A stretch of 64,000 nt of DNA from Scleroderma bovista (GCA_037178675.1 JAYMGJ010000157.1:1-64000); one strand, 5' to 3'; positions 1 through 13,600 are shown, counted from the first letter of the stretch. Notes: generated from the letters alone by a model not told the origin. Numbers and translations are program-made.

Positions 1-519
1 ATGGATACCAAGTGTCCGTTCCCGGCTGCAAACAAGGCAGATATTGATAGCACTCCATTGCTGACCTGTTTCCCTTCTTTCTCGATGACGGTCGTTTGTC
101 TGCCACATGGGTGCTCTTACCCCGAACAGCTCGGATCACCACTGGTTCATAGCCTGAGTATGCCGGGGTTCTACAGTTGCGGGCCAGTACGGTTTGGCCC
201 ACTTCTATTTACATTTTATTGTTCACTCGCTCACTCCTTTCCTTTGTTGTCTCTCAGGCTCATGGTGGAGGAAATCTGAAGAGGGGATCACAAACACTTG
301 ACCTCCAGATATTTGTGTTTACTTCACAGGAAATATTACAATAGAGGGGATGTCTGCGGTCCCTTTTCTAACAAAAGCAAGTCGATCAGAAAATGTGAAA
401 CGTTCATATACGACTTTCTGTTGTGAACGAGAGCTAAATCACATACCTTGCAACCTCTCATGAAGCTCTTCCCTTTCAAAAAGTGGGTACTATTGAGGAA
501 CTAGCAGTCAAAGTAGATT

Positions 520-830
520 AGCAACTCACATCGCAATTTCCGCACACCATGTAATTGGGATCGTAAGATAGGCGCCTCCTGAGAGCTACTGTCAAGTCGC
601 CCTCATAGGCAGCATCCAAGGGTGTGGTGCAAAATCTCAACAGCGCGCTTCAATTGATCCTCTGCTTCGTCGAGTCGACCCGTAATAAGATACAGTTCCC
701 CCAACGACGCATGGCTCGTGAACGCGATTTGCTCCCCGACCACACCAAGGGCTTGAGAACGTAGCTGTTCTACGCCGACATAGTCCTGCATGCTTGAGCT
801 TTTACAGGTGCGGCTCGGTATGAATGCGAA
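520..830 (-). pseudogene. TPR/MYND-like gene fragment
   Basis: On the minus strand a stretch reads as a tetratricopeptide-like helix pair (ASLGELYLITGRLDEAEDQL, about 740-650). After a +1 frame change near 615 it continues as DLTVALRRRLSYDPNYMVCG and ends in a Cys-x2-Cys that could open a MYND finger. TPR plus MYND is a common fungal combination. I could not find the rest of the zinc finger between 1 and 520, nor a convincing start upstream. The frame break and missing ends suggest a decayed or partial gene, although a badly placed intron would also explain it. Nothing else recognisable lies in 1-1105; a plus-strand open frame at 1-279 has no recognisable features. Confidence 0.3.
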
Positions 831-1105
831 GTGTGTAACTTTGGTTTCTTGATCAACAAGGGATGGTCCGTGCCCATATTATAGTTTTGGGGTGCCAATT
901 CGTCATTGAATCCTCTCCAGAACGTCTTCTTTGCAGCACAAGATCTGTTTGGACATGTTTACACTGACCTCGTCTGCTGAGGCATCCTCATCGTAGCAAG
1001 CACTACTACTATCATCTACAGCACTCCTTGTCGTACAAAGATCGTCGCTAACTCTGGCATCCTGACTCTCCTTCTGTTTTCTTTTATCCTTTTTCATATT
1101 TCAAC

Positions 1106-3605
1106 ATGACCTCGTCGTCTTCATCTTCCCCGGAAATACAGCCTGCACCAGCAGCTGACACGACAGAACGTTTCACTTACAAACATGCCACCCACGAAGA
1201 GGTCCTCGAGGACCTCTCGAGGTCTGTTATCTTCCCCGCCTTCTGATGTACGAACTCACTTCGGTGCAGTCGTTTCCTGCTCAATCTTCCCGAAGAAGAG
1301 CTGTCGTCCCTTGAGCGGATATGCTTCCAGGTGGAGCAGGCGTAAGCGACATGCCCTCTCCTATCTTCGTGCTTTCATATTCATCTTCCATAGCCATTGG
1401 TTCTATGAGGATTTCGTTCGCGAGCAAAACCCCAAATTCCCCTCATTGCCGCTCAAGAGGTTCTCCGAGATGCTTTTCCACGCCTGCCCCTTACTGCATC
1501 AGTGGAGTCATGATCACGAACAAGCATTCAACACGTTCATGCAATACAAAACTAGGGTCCCTGTTTGCGGTGCAATAATGCTGAACGAGTCCTGGGAGAA
1601 GGTAAGGTACCCTTCTAGTCGCTATGCGGCGTGGATAGAAATCACACTTTATAGTGCATCCTCGTCAAGGGCTGGAAGTCGTCCTCGGGATGGGGTTTTC
1701 CAAAGGGAAAAATAAACGAGCATGAACCACCACACGAGTGTGCTGCTCGAGAAGTGAGTCTGCTTGGCTCTCTTTGTCAGTTGTTTGAACCATTGGGTTA
1801 GGTCCTAGAGGAGACTGGTTACAACTTGGCAGGAAAGATCAATCTGGAACACGTCATAGAAATGTCCATCAAAGAACAATTGATCTCTTTATTCATCGTT
1901 CCAGGCATTCCGGACGACTTTCCGTTTAAAACCCGCACAAGAAAAGAGATTAGTGTATGTAGAGGCAGCATTCGTTCTCGCCTGGAAATTCCTACTCACA
2001 TCATGCGTAGAGAATTGAGTGGTTCAAGCTGACGGATCTACCGACCTGGAAGCGTAATAAGGCGTCACCCGGTAAATTCTATCTGATCTCTCCCTTCATC
2101 GCGTGCGTATTGCCCGATCCTTGCTACACACACCATACTGATCGCCCGAGGTGTGGAATAGTGCATTGAAGGCATTCATCACTGCCCACAAGCCCAGAGC
2201 ACTGGCAGCACGGAATCGCAAAAGTATCCCTTATGCTATCGGAGAAAGTGGGCCACAGGAATCAAGCTCGTCGTCCGCAGATATTGGTGAACCACAGACT
2301 CCTTCATCACAAAGTAGTGAGACAGCACCTGCTAGCAATGGCCCCTGTATAGCTGCCCATCAATCAGATGACGACAAGGCCTTACAATCTCAGCCAGTGG
2401 ATCCTCACTTTGCTCGCCTTATGAATTCGTTATCCCTCTCGGCCAGGAAGGTTGATGCTGAGCCACCAACTCCTCCGTCCCATCCCCCTATTTCAGAAGC
2501 ATCTCATAAACTTGCACGTCGTCATTCTCGACCAGCAGTCCCTTTACTCCACAATTCCATCCAGTCGATGGGAAGGAGTCTTTCAACCGTACGCTCGGCA
2601 GAGAACCTATCAGCTTCTACAAACCACGCGCACGACTCAAGCCTAAACGCTCTTCAAAATGCACACTCAGAACATTTGAACGCCTTAGCTACATCGACTA
2701 TCTCCACTTTGTCGTCCCTGTCATCGGGGGTACCTGCCGAGCCATTAGCGGGATCCATTTCCGCTTTCTCCGCGTCGATCTCTCCATCACTGTCTTGTTC
2801 TCCTAAACATGCATCTTCGTCTCGTCGAAGCTCGAGCACTGCGGACATCTCTCCATACTTGACAAGGCCGGCAGAGGTGCCGACTTCAGGCAAACGGTTA
2901 AAGCAACTTGCGCTTCTGGAATTGGTGGCAGATGAGTCGTCCAAGATGACTCCTGTCTTGATGAATCGGGACCTTCCTGCTGTTCACACTCGAGACACTT
3001 TCCTGGGTAGACATCCTGGAACGTGCGCCTCCGTCCCACCCCCTGCCGTCTACGAGATGCCGAGTGAGCGGTATGATCCTACTCTCAGTCGGCCAGGTGC
3101 ACGTATGCACTACCCCAGGAGCGCACACATTCCTACTCCCCGCTCCCCATTCCAATATCCCTCAACAACAGACACTCTTCAAGTGCGGCCCCACTCCGGC
3201 CAACTTACCCGTTACGGTGTGTCTATTGCCGCTTCTCGGGATCGAATTGGACAGCAGAACCAGCTTCTCTCACTGTTAGGTAGTCACCCTGAGGTATCAG
3301 CTAATGGAGAGCCGTATCGTGTTCCCGAGCATCTCGGTGCTCGATCTTCGCCTTACTTCCATTCATCGGCACCGTCAATCCAACCCGTGTATCCTAATCC
3401 CTCCCCCCCCTACCTCAACGCGTCGTCCCCCACCACCCTTCCTGGTGCCCGTGCCCCATTGACAACGCAAACCGCCTCCCCCCCATCCTCTCGACTCGCT
3501 CCGTCTAGCACCGCCCAGCTGTTGTCTATTCTCAACAGTGGCGGCCGTGGTCAAGTTCCTACGAGTTATTCCACACCTGCAGGAGCTTCAGCGCAGGCCC
3601 GATGA
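1106..3605 (+). CDS. DCP2: mRNA decapping enzyme DCP2 (Nudix hydrolase)
   Basis: Catalytic subunit of the cytoplasmic decapping complex; with DCP1 it removes the m7G cap in 5'-3' mRNA decay. Seven exons: 1106-1221, 1270-1341, 1394-1601, 1655-1753, 1802-1954, 2011-2106 and 2151-3605. The phases close to give about 732 residues. The N terminus holds the Dcp2 helical domain ([16 protein letters not shown], then [13 protein letters not shown]). The Nudix domain follows, with the [10 protein letters not shown] motif and the catalytic helix [12 protein letters not shown], which carries the metal-binding glutamates. Box B lies around [13 protein letters not shown] and YLISPFI. The last exon encodes about 485 residues of Ser/Pro-rich low-complexity sequence, usual for fungal DCP2, where short leucine-rich motifs bind decay factors. 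The start is the first ATG of the conserved domain frame. Exons and family are secure; the exact tail could hide an unrecognised in-frame intron. Confidence 0.95.
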
Positions 3606-4702
3606 TTGCTATTGCGTAACTGCGATCGTACTGCTGGTGCTCAAGCTGGCTCTTCCGCGACGATTCTTTCTAACATAATCCACTCCAACTGTTTTGCGTG
3701 AATTTTGTCTGAGCAATTCTTCACCACCCCATCGTTGTTTCAGTACCATACACCTTCTATATCACTCACAATCGCTCACTCTTTCCGTCCTGGTTTATCA
3801 TGATGACATATTACAGTACAATGTTCATCGAGATGCATTGCTCGGTCATAAGGCTCCATAGTATCGCTCTTCACAATACCCTCCTACATAGTTTTGTAGC
3901 GCCTCTCATTGACCTCAGATCCTTAGCCACGATTTCTTATCCCCGTTGTTCCGTTATGTACGTTGTGATGACCGTAGCTGGTATTGTTATTTGGTGTAAC
4001 TACTCGAAGCTTATACTACCAACTCGTCGAAAATGGCTTATCTCGGATACCGGGACACTATTTCACCGTTCGGGGCAGATTATTGAGCTGTATTGCTTGT
4101 GAAGTAGACACACCAGCCATAGGAAGCTGGGACGGGTGAACTTACTGGTAGGTGACCGTTGGCAAGCCCTCCATCTAAAGCTAAACGCTTTCGAAGAGTC
4201 CAACGCTAGCATTGCGGTCATAAGAAATGGGAGCTATAGCTCCGAGCACTATGGAGCGAAGCAGAGGATCAATCGAAGCGTGCTGTTGTCGTTCGCATGG
4301 GGAACCTCTTTGATGCTGCCGCTTCAGTCGAGAAACCAGTGGTAAGGTGCCAAGGACGATCATAGGCCAGACCAACGATAATCTACCCCTCACTGCATTG
4401 CGCCGATACAGTTCCCGGCAGACGAGGGAGATGTTTAGCTTGCAAAGTATGTGACGCTTTCTTGGGTTAGCTTTCACTGCAGGCAGACCCGCCAGGTAAT
4501 ACTTGACATACATCCTCTGCATGCTCCACATTCACTAACAGATGTAACGACTTGCCATCTGGTAGAAAAAAGATCGGAAATCTCATCACTGTTCCAATCA
4601 CTTTGATGTTACCTATCAGGATGTTACCGTTAAATATAGATATGCTTCCGCCTTACATGCTGCTACTGCTGCTGTATTATATACCTTGTTAATATCAGAA
4701 TG
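3606..4702. other. intergenic, no gene recognised
   Basis: This 1.1-kb gap between two convergent genes (DCP2 and the INCENP gene) holds their 3' regions. Short open frames at 3800-4102 (+) and 4181-4531 (-) show no recognisable domain or plausible intron structure. Confidence 0.6.
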
Positions 4703-7700
4703 TCAAGATGCCCGTGATTGAAAGCCCATCCTACGTTCATACTCCCGAATTTCCTCCACCGTGAGCCTGTCTGCTCCAGACCAATTTGCCGAACTAGTCC
4801 GAGCCCTGAACCGACTTTGTCTGGTACGAAATATCTCTTCCATCCGCAGAGGTCGGATTGCCCCAAAGACGTCATCGGGATTAACCGTGCTCTGCATCTG
4901 CAGTGCGTGCCGGAGCTCAGGAGATTGAGCCCAGTCAGGGGGATCAAATGTCCGAACACGGTCCTCGTCTTCAGAGTCGGAATACTCGCTGTTGATATCC
5001 GGTAACTCAATGGATTCACTTGGAATCTCGGGGACTTGTTGCTTGCTAGCCTCGATTTGCGCTTTCGCGCGAGCAGCCATTTGAGTTTGGATCATGGCAG
5101 ATGGTAGTTTGTCTCCTCCGTCGTCTTGTGGCCTGGCTTTCCCTTTTCCCTTAGGAGAGGCGGACGCCAACTTGAACGGCTTTGGTTCTGGAGCAGCTGG
5201 CTTAGCGCTGGAAGATCCGTTCTGCGTTGCATTGTACGCAGTAGAAGACACAAGAGCGGTGGCAGTGGATTTGATAGACTTCGGCGGCGGGGCTATCTTT
5301 GTAGCAGGTGTGGTGGTACTCGATTTTATTGGTTTCACAGGTACGTGGTCCTTCTGGTCCTTGGATACCGGCTTCTTCGCTTCTGCCTTCTTCTCGATGT
5401 CCACTGTAATCTTCCGCTTTTTCGTGGTGTCTTCCTCCACCTTCTTTGCAGCCGTGGCGGGAAGTTTCAGGGGTCGCTTGTCGGTGTTCTCCTCCCGATC
5501 GCGTTTACGCCTCTCAGTCTCTTCTTTGACCCTTTTCTCCTCCTCCAAAACACGAAGTCTTTCTTCTTCCAACTTTCTGGCGACTGCAGCCTGACGCCTT
5601 GCTTCCATCTCCTTAAGGCGCAGCGCCTTCTTATCGGCTTCTCCTTGTTGCTGCAAAAGATGTGGTTGACATAGAGTTCAGGAACAGCACTCAAAGAAAC
5701 AAACCTTCTTTGCTGCAGCGGCAGCTAATTGCAAACTCTTGACCTCTGGCTTGGCCTTCTTCCCCCCACCAAGCATATTCGTAACCAGTCTAGTTGCTTG
5801 ACCGAAGAATCCAATTTCCGACTGTGAAGATGATGCCGTGGACATACCAGACAACTGGCTGCTGCTGCGCGCGATACTGGTAGCCTTTGGGGACGTCAGA
5901 GTATATTTCGTGAGAGAACTCCATAACATTACCTTCACAGGTGTGGTAGTAGACGGTGGACCAAGTTCACCTGTGTCCATCCTAGAGTCTTCCAAGTCCA
6001 AAGAGTCAATGGAGTCCTGTTCGTGTATACTCAGATCGTCAGGCTCGACTATATCAGGCGCATGGGATGTGACTATTGATTCCCGTGCGTTTTCGCCATC
6101 CTCGGGCCCCTTTCTGAGGTTGGAATGGAGAGACATTAATCGAGTACTCGCATCAAAAGACATGGGAGCAGGTAACGTAAGTGTGCTCGCAGGGAAATCG
6201 AAGGAAAACTCCTTGGGATGACTGGCTGGAGCGGGAGGTTTGGTATGCGCAAGTGTAGTTGAGATGGGTTGCTTGGTGAACACGGGTCCCATGGGTTTGA
6301 CAAAGCCAGCATTCCTGTGGGGTGGGGAGTTTGCAGGTGTGGTTGACGTACGTGGTTGGTCTTCAACGGTATGGCTTTGCACTGAAGGCACCTGCAGAAT
6401 TTCGGTCGCTATGTTATTATTTGGTTCTTGGGTACCTTCGGCCAGGTCAGAGACACTGAGCCGCTGCCTGCTACCAGTATTGTGCGGTTCTCCTTGAGGT
6501 GGCTGAGGAAGCTGCATCGAAAACGGCTCGGTTGCATTTTCCGAGTTGTGAACCTCATCGTTGACTTTGTTCCGTTCAGCCACTCTTGCCTCTGCGGCAG
6601 CACGAGCTTCGGCAAGGGCAGCAGCAGCATCGCCCAGTGGTTTTGCTGTACTTTTGCAAGTGCGAGCACCAAAGCCTTCAACATTACGCTTGAATTGCCT
6701 AATGAATCCTTCTTCACCCTCATTCAAAGAGACAGGATGTCTGTTTGCCACATCGTGACTTTCGAAAAGCCTACTTGCGTGTCCAACAACAGGGAGAGGG
6801 ATTGACATATCGGAAGTTCTTTCCTGATCCATTTCCACGGTAGTAAGTGGTGTAGTGTCAGGCTCCGTGGTTTTCGGTATTTTGGGTTTCCTCTCCCCAG
6901 TCCTACTTTGTGGGAGGTTGCCCAGCATCTCATTACTCTTTCGTTTTGTGGAAGCAGGCATGGCTCCGACATCTGGGGTGCAAGATTCGAGTGGAACATT
7001 GTTGAAAGTGCTCGGCCGCGTCACGCCACCCTCCATGGCTTTGGCTTCTCGTGCTTTCGAAAGCCAAGAAGTCCTTTTGCCGAGGGGAGGGGGGGCCGGA
7101 GTCGTAAACGGAAAGGCGTTGTTCGTTGTTTCTGTGGGTACGCGTATTGACTTACGCAATGGCGATGGAGCAGGCAATGTGGGAAACTGCGAAACATTGC
7201 TTTTCGATGGATTGTTCTGGAGTTCAGAGTCGTTCAAAGGGACGACCATCGTATCCAGAAGTGAACTTGTCTCTGACACGGGAAAAATGGTCCCGGATGT
7301 AATGAAAGGATCCTTGGGGAGAGTAGATGAGGGACTCGAAGCAAGATGAGGTAATGAATGTTCATCATGACCTGTACGAACGTGGGGACTGCAGGGTTGG
7401 TCGGGGGTTTCAAGAGCGATTGAACAGAATGTGTTTGCAGATGAAGGAGACGTAACATTATCCATCTCTGGCGCGGGTTCCTCTTCGGTGTGAGGCCCGC
7501 TATTGATGGTATCTCGAACGTTGGCCTGAAAAATAGGCAAAGTTTCCCCAGATTGAGAGTGTGTCTCTATCAATATGCCTGATTGCGTTGTAAAGGGAGG
7601 CGGCGCGGCAATGGGAGCATAGCTGCGTTCAGGAGACTCGTCACCTTCAGCAATAACAGAAAGGTCGTTACTATGGCCAAGTATTGGAACTTCCAGAGGG

Positions 7701-8040
7701 GAGACTTGGTCTTGATCTTGAGGGACCGGTTCGAATTCAAGGCGTTTTGCGACGTCCTTGGAGGCTGTTTTCGTTCTTCGTGGTACATTCTTCTTTCGGC
7801 CAGGTGTCTTGACCAGATCGATTATTGGACTGTATTTTCGTCTGTCAATAGAAATTACAAAAATAACAAGACGTACGCTTGTTGTGGACCAGCGATTATA
7901 CTCTCAAGGTAGTCGTCAAGGAATAGGAAGGCATGTGTCTGAACTTGGTCCTCGAATAATTGACGGCAAGGATCATTCGCCATTGACTGCCGTATTGAGA
8001 GCATCCAGGCATGGATTCCAACGCCATGTTTCTCTGACAT
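4703..8040 (-). CDS. Inner centromere protein (INCENP/Sli15-like)
   Basis: Scaffold of the chromosomal passenger complex that binds and activates Aurora B/Ipl1 at centromeres and the spindle midzone. Exons on the minus strand: 8040-7877, 7841-5705 and 5650-4703. The two introns are 35 and 54 nt, and the phases give about 1,082 residues. The N terminus carries a conserved helix (SIRQSMANDPCRQLFEDQVQ) followed by FLFLDDYLESI, matching the fungal INCENP N-terminal centromere-targeting region. The middle is long and disordered. The third exon opens with a charged single-alpha-helix stretch (KALRLKEMEARRQ through RRKRDREE). It ends with the IN-box: DPPDWAQSPELRHAL, then MEEIFRTRQSRFRARTSSANW, including the TSS motif that Aurora B phosphorylates. 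The start is chosen at MSEKH; the frame stays open upstream to 8136. It is head-to-head with the GRAM gene. Confidence 0.9.
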
Positions 8041-8208
8041 TATGAGCAGCGCCGTTGGGCACACTTGGAGTTGTCGAAGCCGGAACACGATCAACAGCGC
8101 GCAAGATGCGTCTGTCACATGATCGTTAATACCCACTGCACTGCCACCTGGGTAAATGGTGGCTACATAATCAATTTGGTTGAGTCTTAGTCTCTTAGAT
8201 CACTCAGA
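8041..8208. promoter_or_regulatory. short divergent promoter
   Basis: 168 bp separate the ATG of the INCENP gene (minus) from that of the GRAM-domain gene (plus). Both must take their core promoter from this interval or from the neighbour's 5' end. No specific factor site is claimed. Confidence 0.5.
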
Positions 8209-10420
8209 ATGACGGACCTTACACTACCTTCTGAACCTTCTTCATCGCGTCTTTCCTTTGATTCGAGGTCTTTCGAGGGCGTCGAACCTCCAGCAAGCAG
8301 CAAGGAAGATCTGTCGGACCTTGTTCTTACTGAGGAGTTGTCAACACGCGACCAGGAACCTTCAGAGGTTCAGCTCAGGCAACTCTACGATGAAGAGGAA
8401 GTTGAGCGATTCATGTATTTCTTCTCAGCTGTAGGTACCCTGTACTTGCGTGTGCCTTAGAAACCTCTTAACCTTCCGCAGTATGTGATTGAAGTGAGAT
8501 TGCCCTCCGCATCCAATGTGACCCCACCTCCCTTGCCGCCCCGACCGGGGGCCACAGCCGAGCACCGCTGCACGAGTCCAATCCCACCTCTACCCAGGCG
8601 TCCCAGCGATCGGTCTCTGTCGGAGCACTTCGCAAATGTGAGTATGTTGGTATGTTGTGCACGAAATCGTGCTTGAAATCTCCAATAGTTTTTGCTCCCT
8701 TACTTACCGCTGGACGGGAGTACACCTCCGCCGTTCACTGTGAAGCGTCTGAGACTGGCGAGTCAGCGGCTGTACCTTGCCACCATTCCTTCGTATCAAG
8801 CACTCTTGTTGGATCTGGCATCCTTAGCCCTCTGGAAAGATCACAAACGCAGCTTGTTATACTGTATAGTGTGTCCCATTCAATGCACTCACCAACCTTT
8901 ACCTTCTGATTTTTTAGTGTTTTTGGATTCTATGGTATCACGACCTACTACTGGCCGCCTTGCTGTGCCGAATACTCTGGTATCTTCTACGACGTCGTTT
9001 ATTTCCTTATCCTTCCCTCGAGGAATTGCAGGAGAGGCGGCGAAATACTGCCCAGGCACGTCGGTTTGGAGAAGAAATTCAGCAACGGCTCCTCACCTCA
9101 ACGATGGGTCCAGTAGAGCTCTGGCGACTTTTTAGGCATTATAATAAAGCGATCACTCAGAATAATGTAAAGAGATCTGCAAAGGGAAAATCCCAGTCGA
9201 CTCCAGAGCAGGCACACGGTGGATTCGAACAATCTGAAAGGGTGTTAGATCCTGATGATAAAACCATCCTCGAATATAGTGATGACAGTGAAGAAGTCCA
9301 GGAGCTCAAACGAGATTTGTTGCACCTTGTGGACATCGTCACTGATGTTCACGAGCGGATCAAGAAGTAGGTTGGGCCACTTTTCGTTTCATTCGCTACA
9401 TCGATCCTCGCCAACAGTATTTTTATGTGGCGGAGACCGACAGTGACAAAACGATATGGCATTGTAGGTTTGCGTCTCATCAGGCACACAGTGCTGAACT
9501 TGGCTTCCAGCTACTTTCAATCATGACGGTTGCGGTTCTTATCCTACCAACTCACTACATCGCTAAATCGATATATCTCTCCTGGGGAGTTATTTATTGG
9601 CACGTTGTTCCTGTCATTGCGGCGTTGTCGCCAGCTGATAGAACACGGCAAGTATCAGTTGCTTCACATCCGGTTTGTGGCTTCATTGAGCTTTTTAGGG
9701 TTCCCGCCCTGTTTGGAGACGCCCCTACCGACGGAGAGTACGCTATGGATTTGATCGGAGAACGCGTCGCAAGTGGGCAGGATATAACGCTACGCGGCAA
9801 AAAGGTCAACCAGCGTAAACACATGGCAAACGTTTCCAATAGCAATGTCGACGAATCAAGACCAGAAGAAAAGGGTGGGGTGGACTGGAAAAAGTGGGGT
9901 GTACGGATTGCCCAAGGCAAATCCTTGTTAGAAGACAACAAGCCCATCTCTTCGATTAGTCGCGTAAGTTGCCTCACCCGTCCTACATACATCGTACGTT
10001 CAGTTGACTCTTAACGCAGGCGGTGCTGGACAAGTTGTCACCAGAGAAGCAATCGACCACTCATAGCTCTGATACTGAACATGCACACAGTAAGTTTGAT
10101 ATGCCACTACGCCTGTACGTGAGAAACCAAACCATCTGTACCTAGCATTTCCTGCCCAACACTCATCATCCTTGGGTTTGATCACACTAACTCCTTCTGA
10201 GATATATTTCACGTCGCTCACCGCTCTACGTCCGAAGCTTGTTATCCCCCGTAGTCAGCTTCGGGGAGTGAAAAAGACAAGTCACATGAAAGGGCTTGTC
10301 ATTTGCTGGGTACCAGCCCATGGCGAAGAGAATGAAGAAAAATTTCATTGGGTCGGGAGCCGCGATGAGTTATTTGCGAGGCTTCTTGGCGCCGATAGCA
10401 GGCGATGGATAAGAGTGTGA
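8209..10420 (+). CDS. GRAM-domain membrane protein, GRAMD4-like
   Basis: Exons 8209-8430, 8482-8637, 8689-8868, 8918-9366, 9418-9463, 9511-9963, 10020-10089 and 10146-10420 close in phase at about 616 residues. The N terminus is acidic and Ser-rich, then a Pro-rich segment. A hydrophobic stretch (FWILWYHDLLLAALLC) marks the first membrane segment. A charged helix follows (ERIQ-like, about residues 270-330), and then a second membrane region (VAVLILPTHYIAKSIYLSWG). The last exon is a GRAM domain: LGLITLTPSEIYFTS, then KLVIPRSQLRGVKKT. GRAM domains bind phosphoinositides or membranes, and animal GRAMD4 acts at mitochondria/ER in cell death. The fungal role is unknown. A 51-nt segment at 9648-9698 looks like a GC-AG intron; removing it keeps frame and gives about 599 residues ending the helix at ADRTRVPALFGDAPTD. 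Family assignment is by domain order, not by search. Confidence 0.8.
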
Positions 10421-10646
10421 AATGGACGTTGCATGGCTGATTTGCATGGCTTCTTTCGTAGCTTCGAGATGGCCAGTTGACACACAGATAGATACAAATA
10501 CCTCGACGCCTCCAGTAGACCTCGAGACTTCGCTCCCTGTTTGCCCTCTTTTTTGTCCGCCTCCTCACCATCCTCTGGTTGTGCGTGTACGCCTCGTATT
10601 TGCGATGAACTTGTCTCACAGGAGTCCTACTGCCTTCAGATATGCA

Positions 10647-13600
10647 ATGTTTTTCTCCCCAGACCTTCTCTCAAAGCGGGACAGTGGATTTGGTCTATTG
10701 TGGTACCTATCGGTTTTCCCTCAATAAGCATTGATTGTGACAACTAACGGCGTGAGTGCAGGCTTGCAGCTACTCTCGGTCCCAAATCGGCCTTCAGAAA
10801 GTTGCCCAAACGCTCTGTGCTGTCCGCTGACATTACCCAGTTGTGTGAGCTTATTGCCACACCAGTTGAGCCCCTGGCCCTCCGCCTCTCGAGTAACCTC
10901 TTGGTTGGAGCTGCTCGGTAAGCTCACTCGTAATGGCGCACTATACGACCCAAAATAAATCCTGCATCGGAGTACAGTGTATACAAAGGTGGGTAGCGTC
11001 TCCTGCTGAACGGTTCTACTAGCTGATAGTCCAACAGCCAAGCAAGATATCTTCATGACAGATGTCACGACATGCTTCAACTCTCTCAAACGCGTGATTG
11101 ACGAATTTCGATCAGCAACGACGTCGGAAGCCCAGCTTCAGATGGCCCAGCCCAGCGTAAAGTAGGATGACTGTCGAATTATTTATACCAAGGATACATT
11201 CCTTCCCGTTAGGTCGTCTGCCGTTACCCTACGCATTGACCCAGACGCGGCATTCGCAATAGACCTGGACAATGTAATAGGGGTGAGCCAATAGTCGCAC
11301 CGGCGTGGTTCAACTCCCGACTCATCTTACTGCAGAATTGGAGCGAGTATTTGACTTTCGAAGGTATGGCCTCAGTCGCTACGTTTGGGATTGAACGAAT
11401 CACCAGACCGCTCCCAGATGCTCCTGTAGCCTCAGCCGACGCTTCATCCGACGACGAGTACAATCCAAAACCTCAGAAAGGAAAACGAAAGGCCAAAATG
11501 TCAGTTATCCCGCTCTTGGGCATGGAAACAGCCCGTGTCAATATGCACACTCTGGATGAAAATCATGGATTCCTCACCACAGACTCATTTGACGCATCAT
11601 TTGGTGAACAGGGTGCTGCAATCAACTCTACCTCCGAAACAGGTGGATTCAGATTTGATGACGCATTCTTTGAACCTTTCGACGGTTTGGACATGAACGA
11701 AGGCATCGGAGATGACTTAGTGATGGAATTGGGAGAGGAATGGGGTGCCATTCCTACCAAGCAGAATGCGGAAGAGTTAAGCGTTTATTCCGTGATACTA
11801 TCATGTGCTGACGTTGACCCAGAGATATTCATCCAAACGAGGTACAAACTGGTTTTGGATACTCCGCCGCTGATATAGACTACGACATGCATGTAAATGA
11901 TGACGCGGAGATGGTGCCCCAAGAAATCTTGCAGCCTGCCCTTTCCGAGTGCTTGTATCAAAATACGCACGACCAGCAAGGTGGGTGGTAGCGACCCTGC
12001 TACACATTTTTTTTTACCTGTTAGCAGCGCAACTTCCTCCCATCAGCCCACCTTTACAAAGCGTAGAATCTAGCCATACATCTCCCGACAAACCTCAGAT
12101 AAAGTGTGGAGACGACGCTAGTCGAGATGAGGCAGCACTGCCGAAGAAGATGAAGCGTGCGAGGCTCGTACTTGATTGTAGAATCGAGCTTACCGATGAA
12201 GAATTAAAGGTGGGGAGAAAGTCACTGAGATATGGGCAGTAATCTTACGTTCCAAGGCTGCACGGATGCATTACTTGGAAGGACAAGGTATAATCCGGCG
12301 GGAGTTGCACATCAAAAAAGTCGAGAAGGAGCGTGCAAGTCTCATTCACGATCTCCTTTGGAGTGCTCCTGACAATGGTACTTTGTCATGAAGGCGACAA
12401 CTCCATCGGCTGATGTTTCCATAGTACACGCCAAAGAACTTGCCAACTTCTGGATCAACCACTACAAAATGCAGGTTGAAGCTCGCTCTTGTCATACGGA
12501 CGTGCCTGGTACGCTCAAGCGGTTCCTATTACAATGCTACTGATGGTTACGCAGATGAATACCGTGTAACGAACTGCGCAAAGAAACAAATTGATGTTTT
12601 GGCCACACCCACCCTCGGAGGAAATCCCCCGAAAGGCGCCCAAGAAGTGCCTGCACCTGGTGATTCGCCTACTGCTATATCCGCGCCGTTGGAAGTAGAT
12701 ATGATAGACTTTGCATTTGATTACGATCCCGAGAGTAGGTCGCACTAAACGGTGCACCACTGCTATGTTCACCCGTTTGACAGTTAACTTTGATATGGAT
12801 GGGAGCAGGCTACGATCATCCGAGGTACTCTCTTGTTCGATAGATTCAATTAAATACTAGAGCTCTGCAGGAACCTGGGCAAGGCCGGCATGCTTCTCGC
12901 CCCCCATCCGCCCTCTATGATAATCTGGGTACTGTGGTCGACAATTCCTTGAGTTCAAGGCGAAGTGGCCTATTTCCTTGGGACCATGCCGGAAAGAGCA
13001 CTTCTGAAATTGGACAGGAAGGTAGCTTTCGACTGCAGGATAGCGACAAGATGAGCGTAGATCATGCTGAGACTCGACTCCGTGGAAACTCGTTGATTCG
13101 CAGAGATAGTTCTCTACCCCCCGGAAGTTTGCGGCCCAGTATTGGATCCCCTGTGGTAGCTTTTCAGGGCTCTCAAATCGATGATGACTTCGCTTTTGAT
13201 GGTCAGAACCGATCTTATTTTGCTCGAGTTCCTATCTCACCCTACTTCTAGTTCCGGAGGATGATTCCGTGATGATGACACATGATCCACAGAAGGGTCA
13301 AGCCAACCTCCCAGCGCTGGAAAAAAATTCGTCGAATTTCTTGGAGTCAGTCTGGCACCCCGTCATGACAAATTCTTTGTCTTACTCGCCCGTAGGTATG
13401 CACGAATGCAGTACCAATCCCTTTCGGGCTCGTCTCTATATCTCACTTTCGATGATGTGGTGCCAAAGGCATCAAGCACCGCCCACGTCGCCGCAGCTGC
13501 ATTGTATCATTGTCTCGGTAAGCCCGCTTTCATGATTATCGCATTGCATTTCGTTTCACGGATCTATCTCATCTATTTCTTTACCGTCTAGTGCTTGGAA

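Noticed and set aside
3800..4102. 100-codon plus-strand frame after DCP2
   Set aside because: Composition is ordinary intergenic DNA and no domain is seen.
5094..5674. Long plus-strand open frames
   Set aside because: They lie antisense to the INCENP exons, whose own frame carries recognisable domains.
6428..7349. Plus-strand open frames of 125-164 codons
   Set aside because: Shadows of the INCENP second exon with no domain or intron logic.
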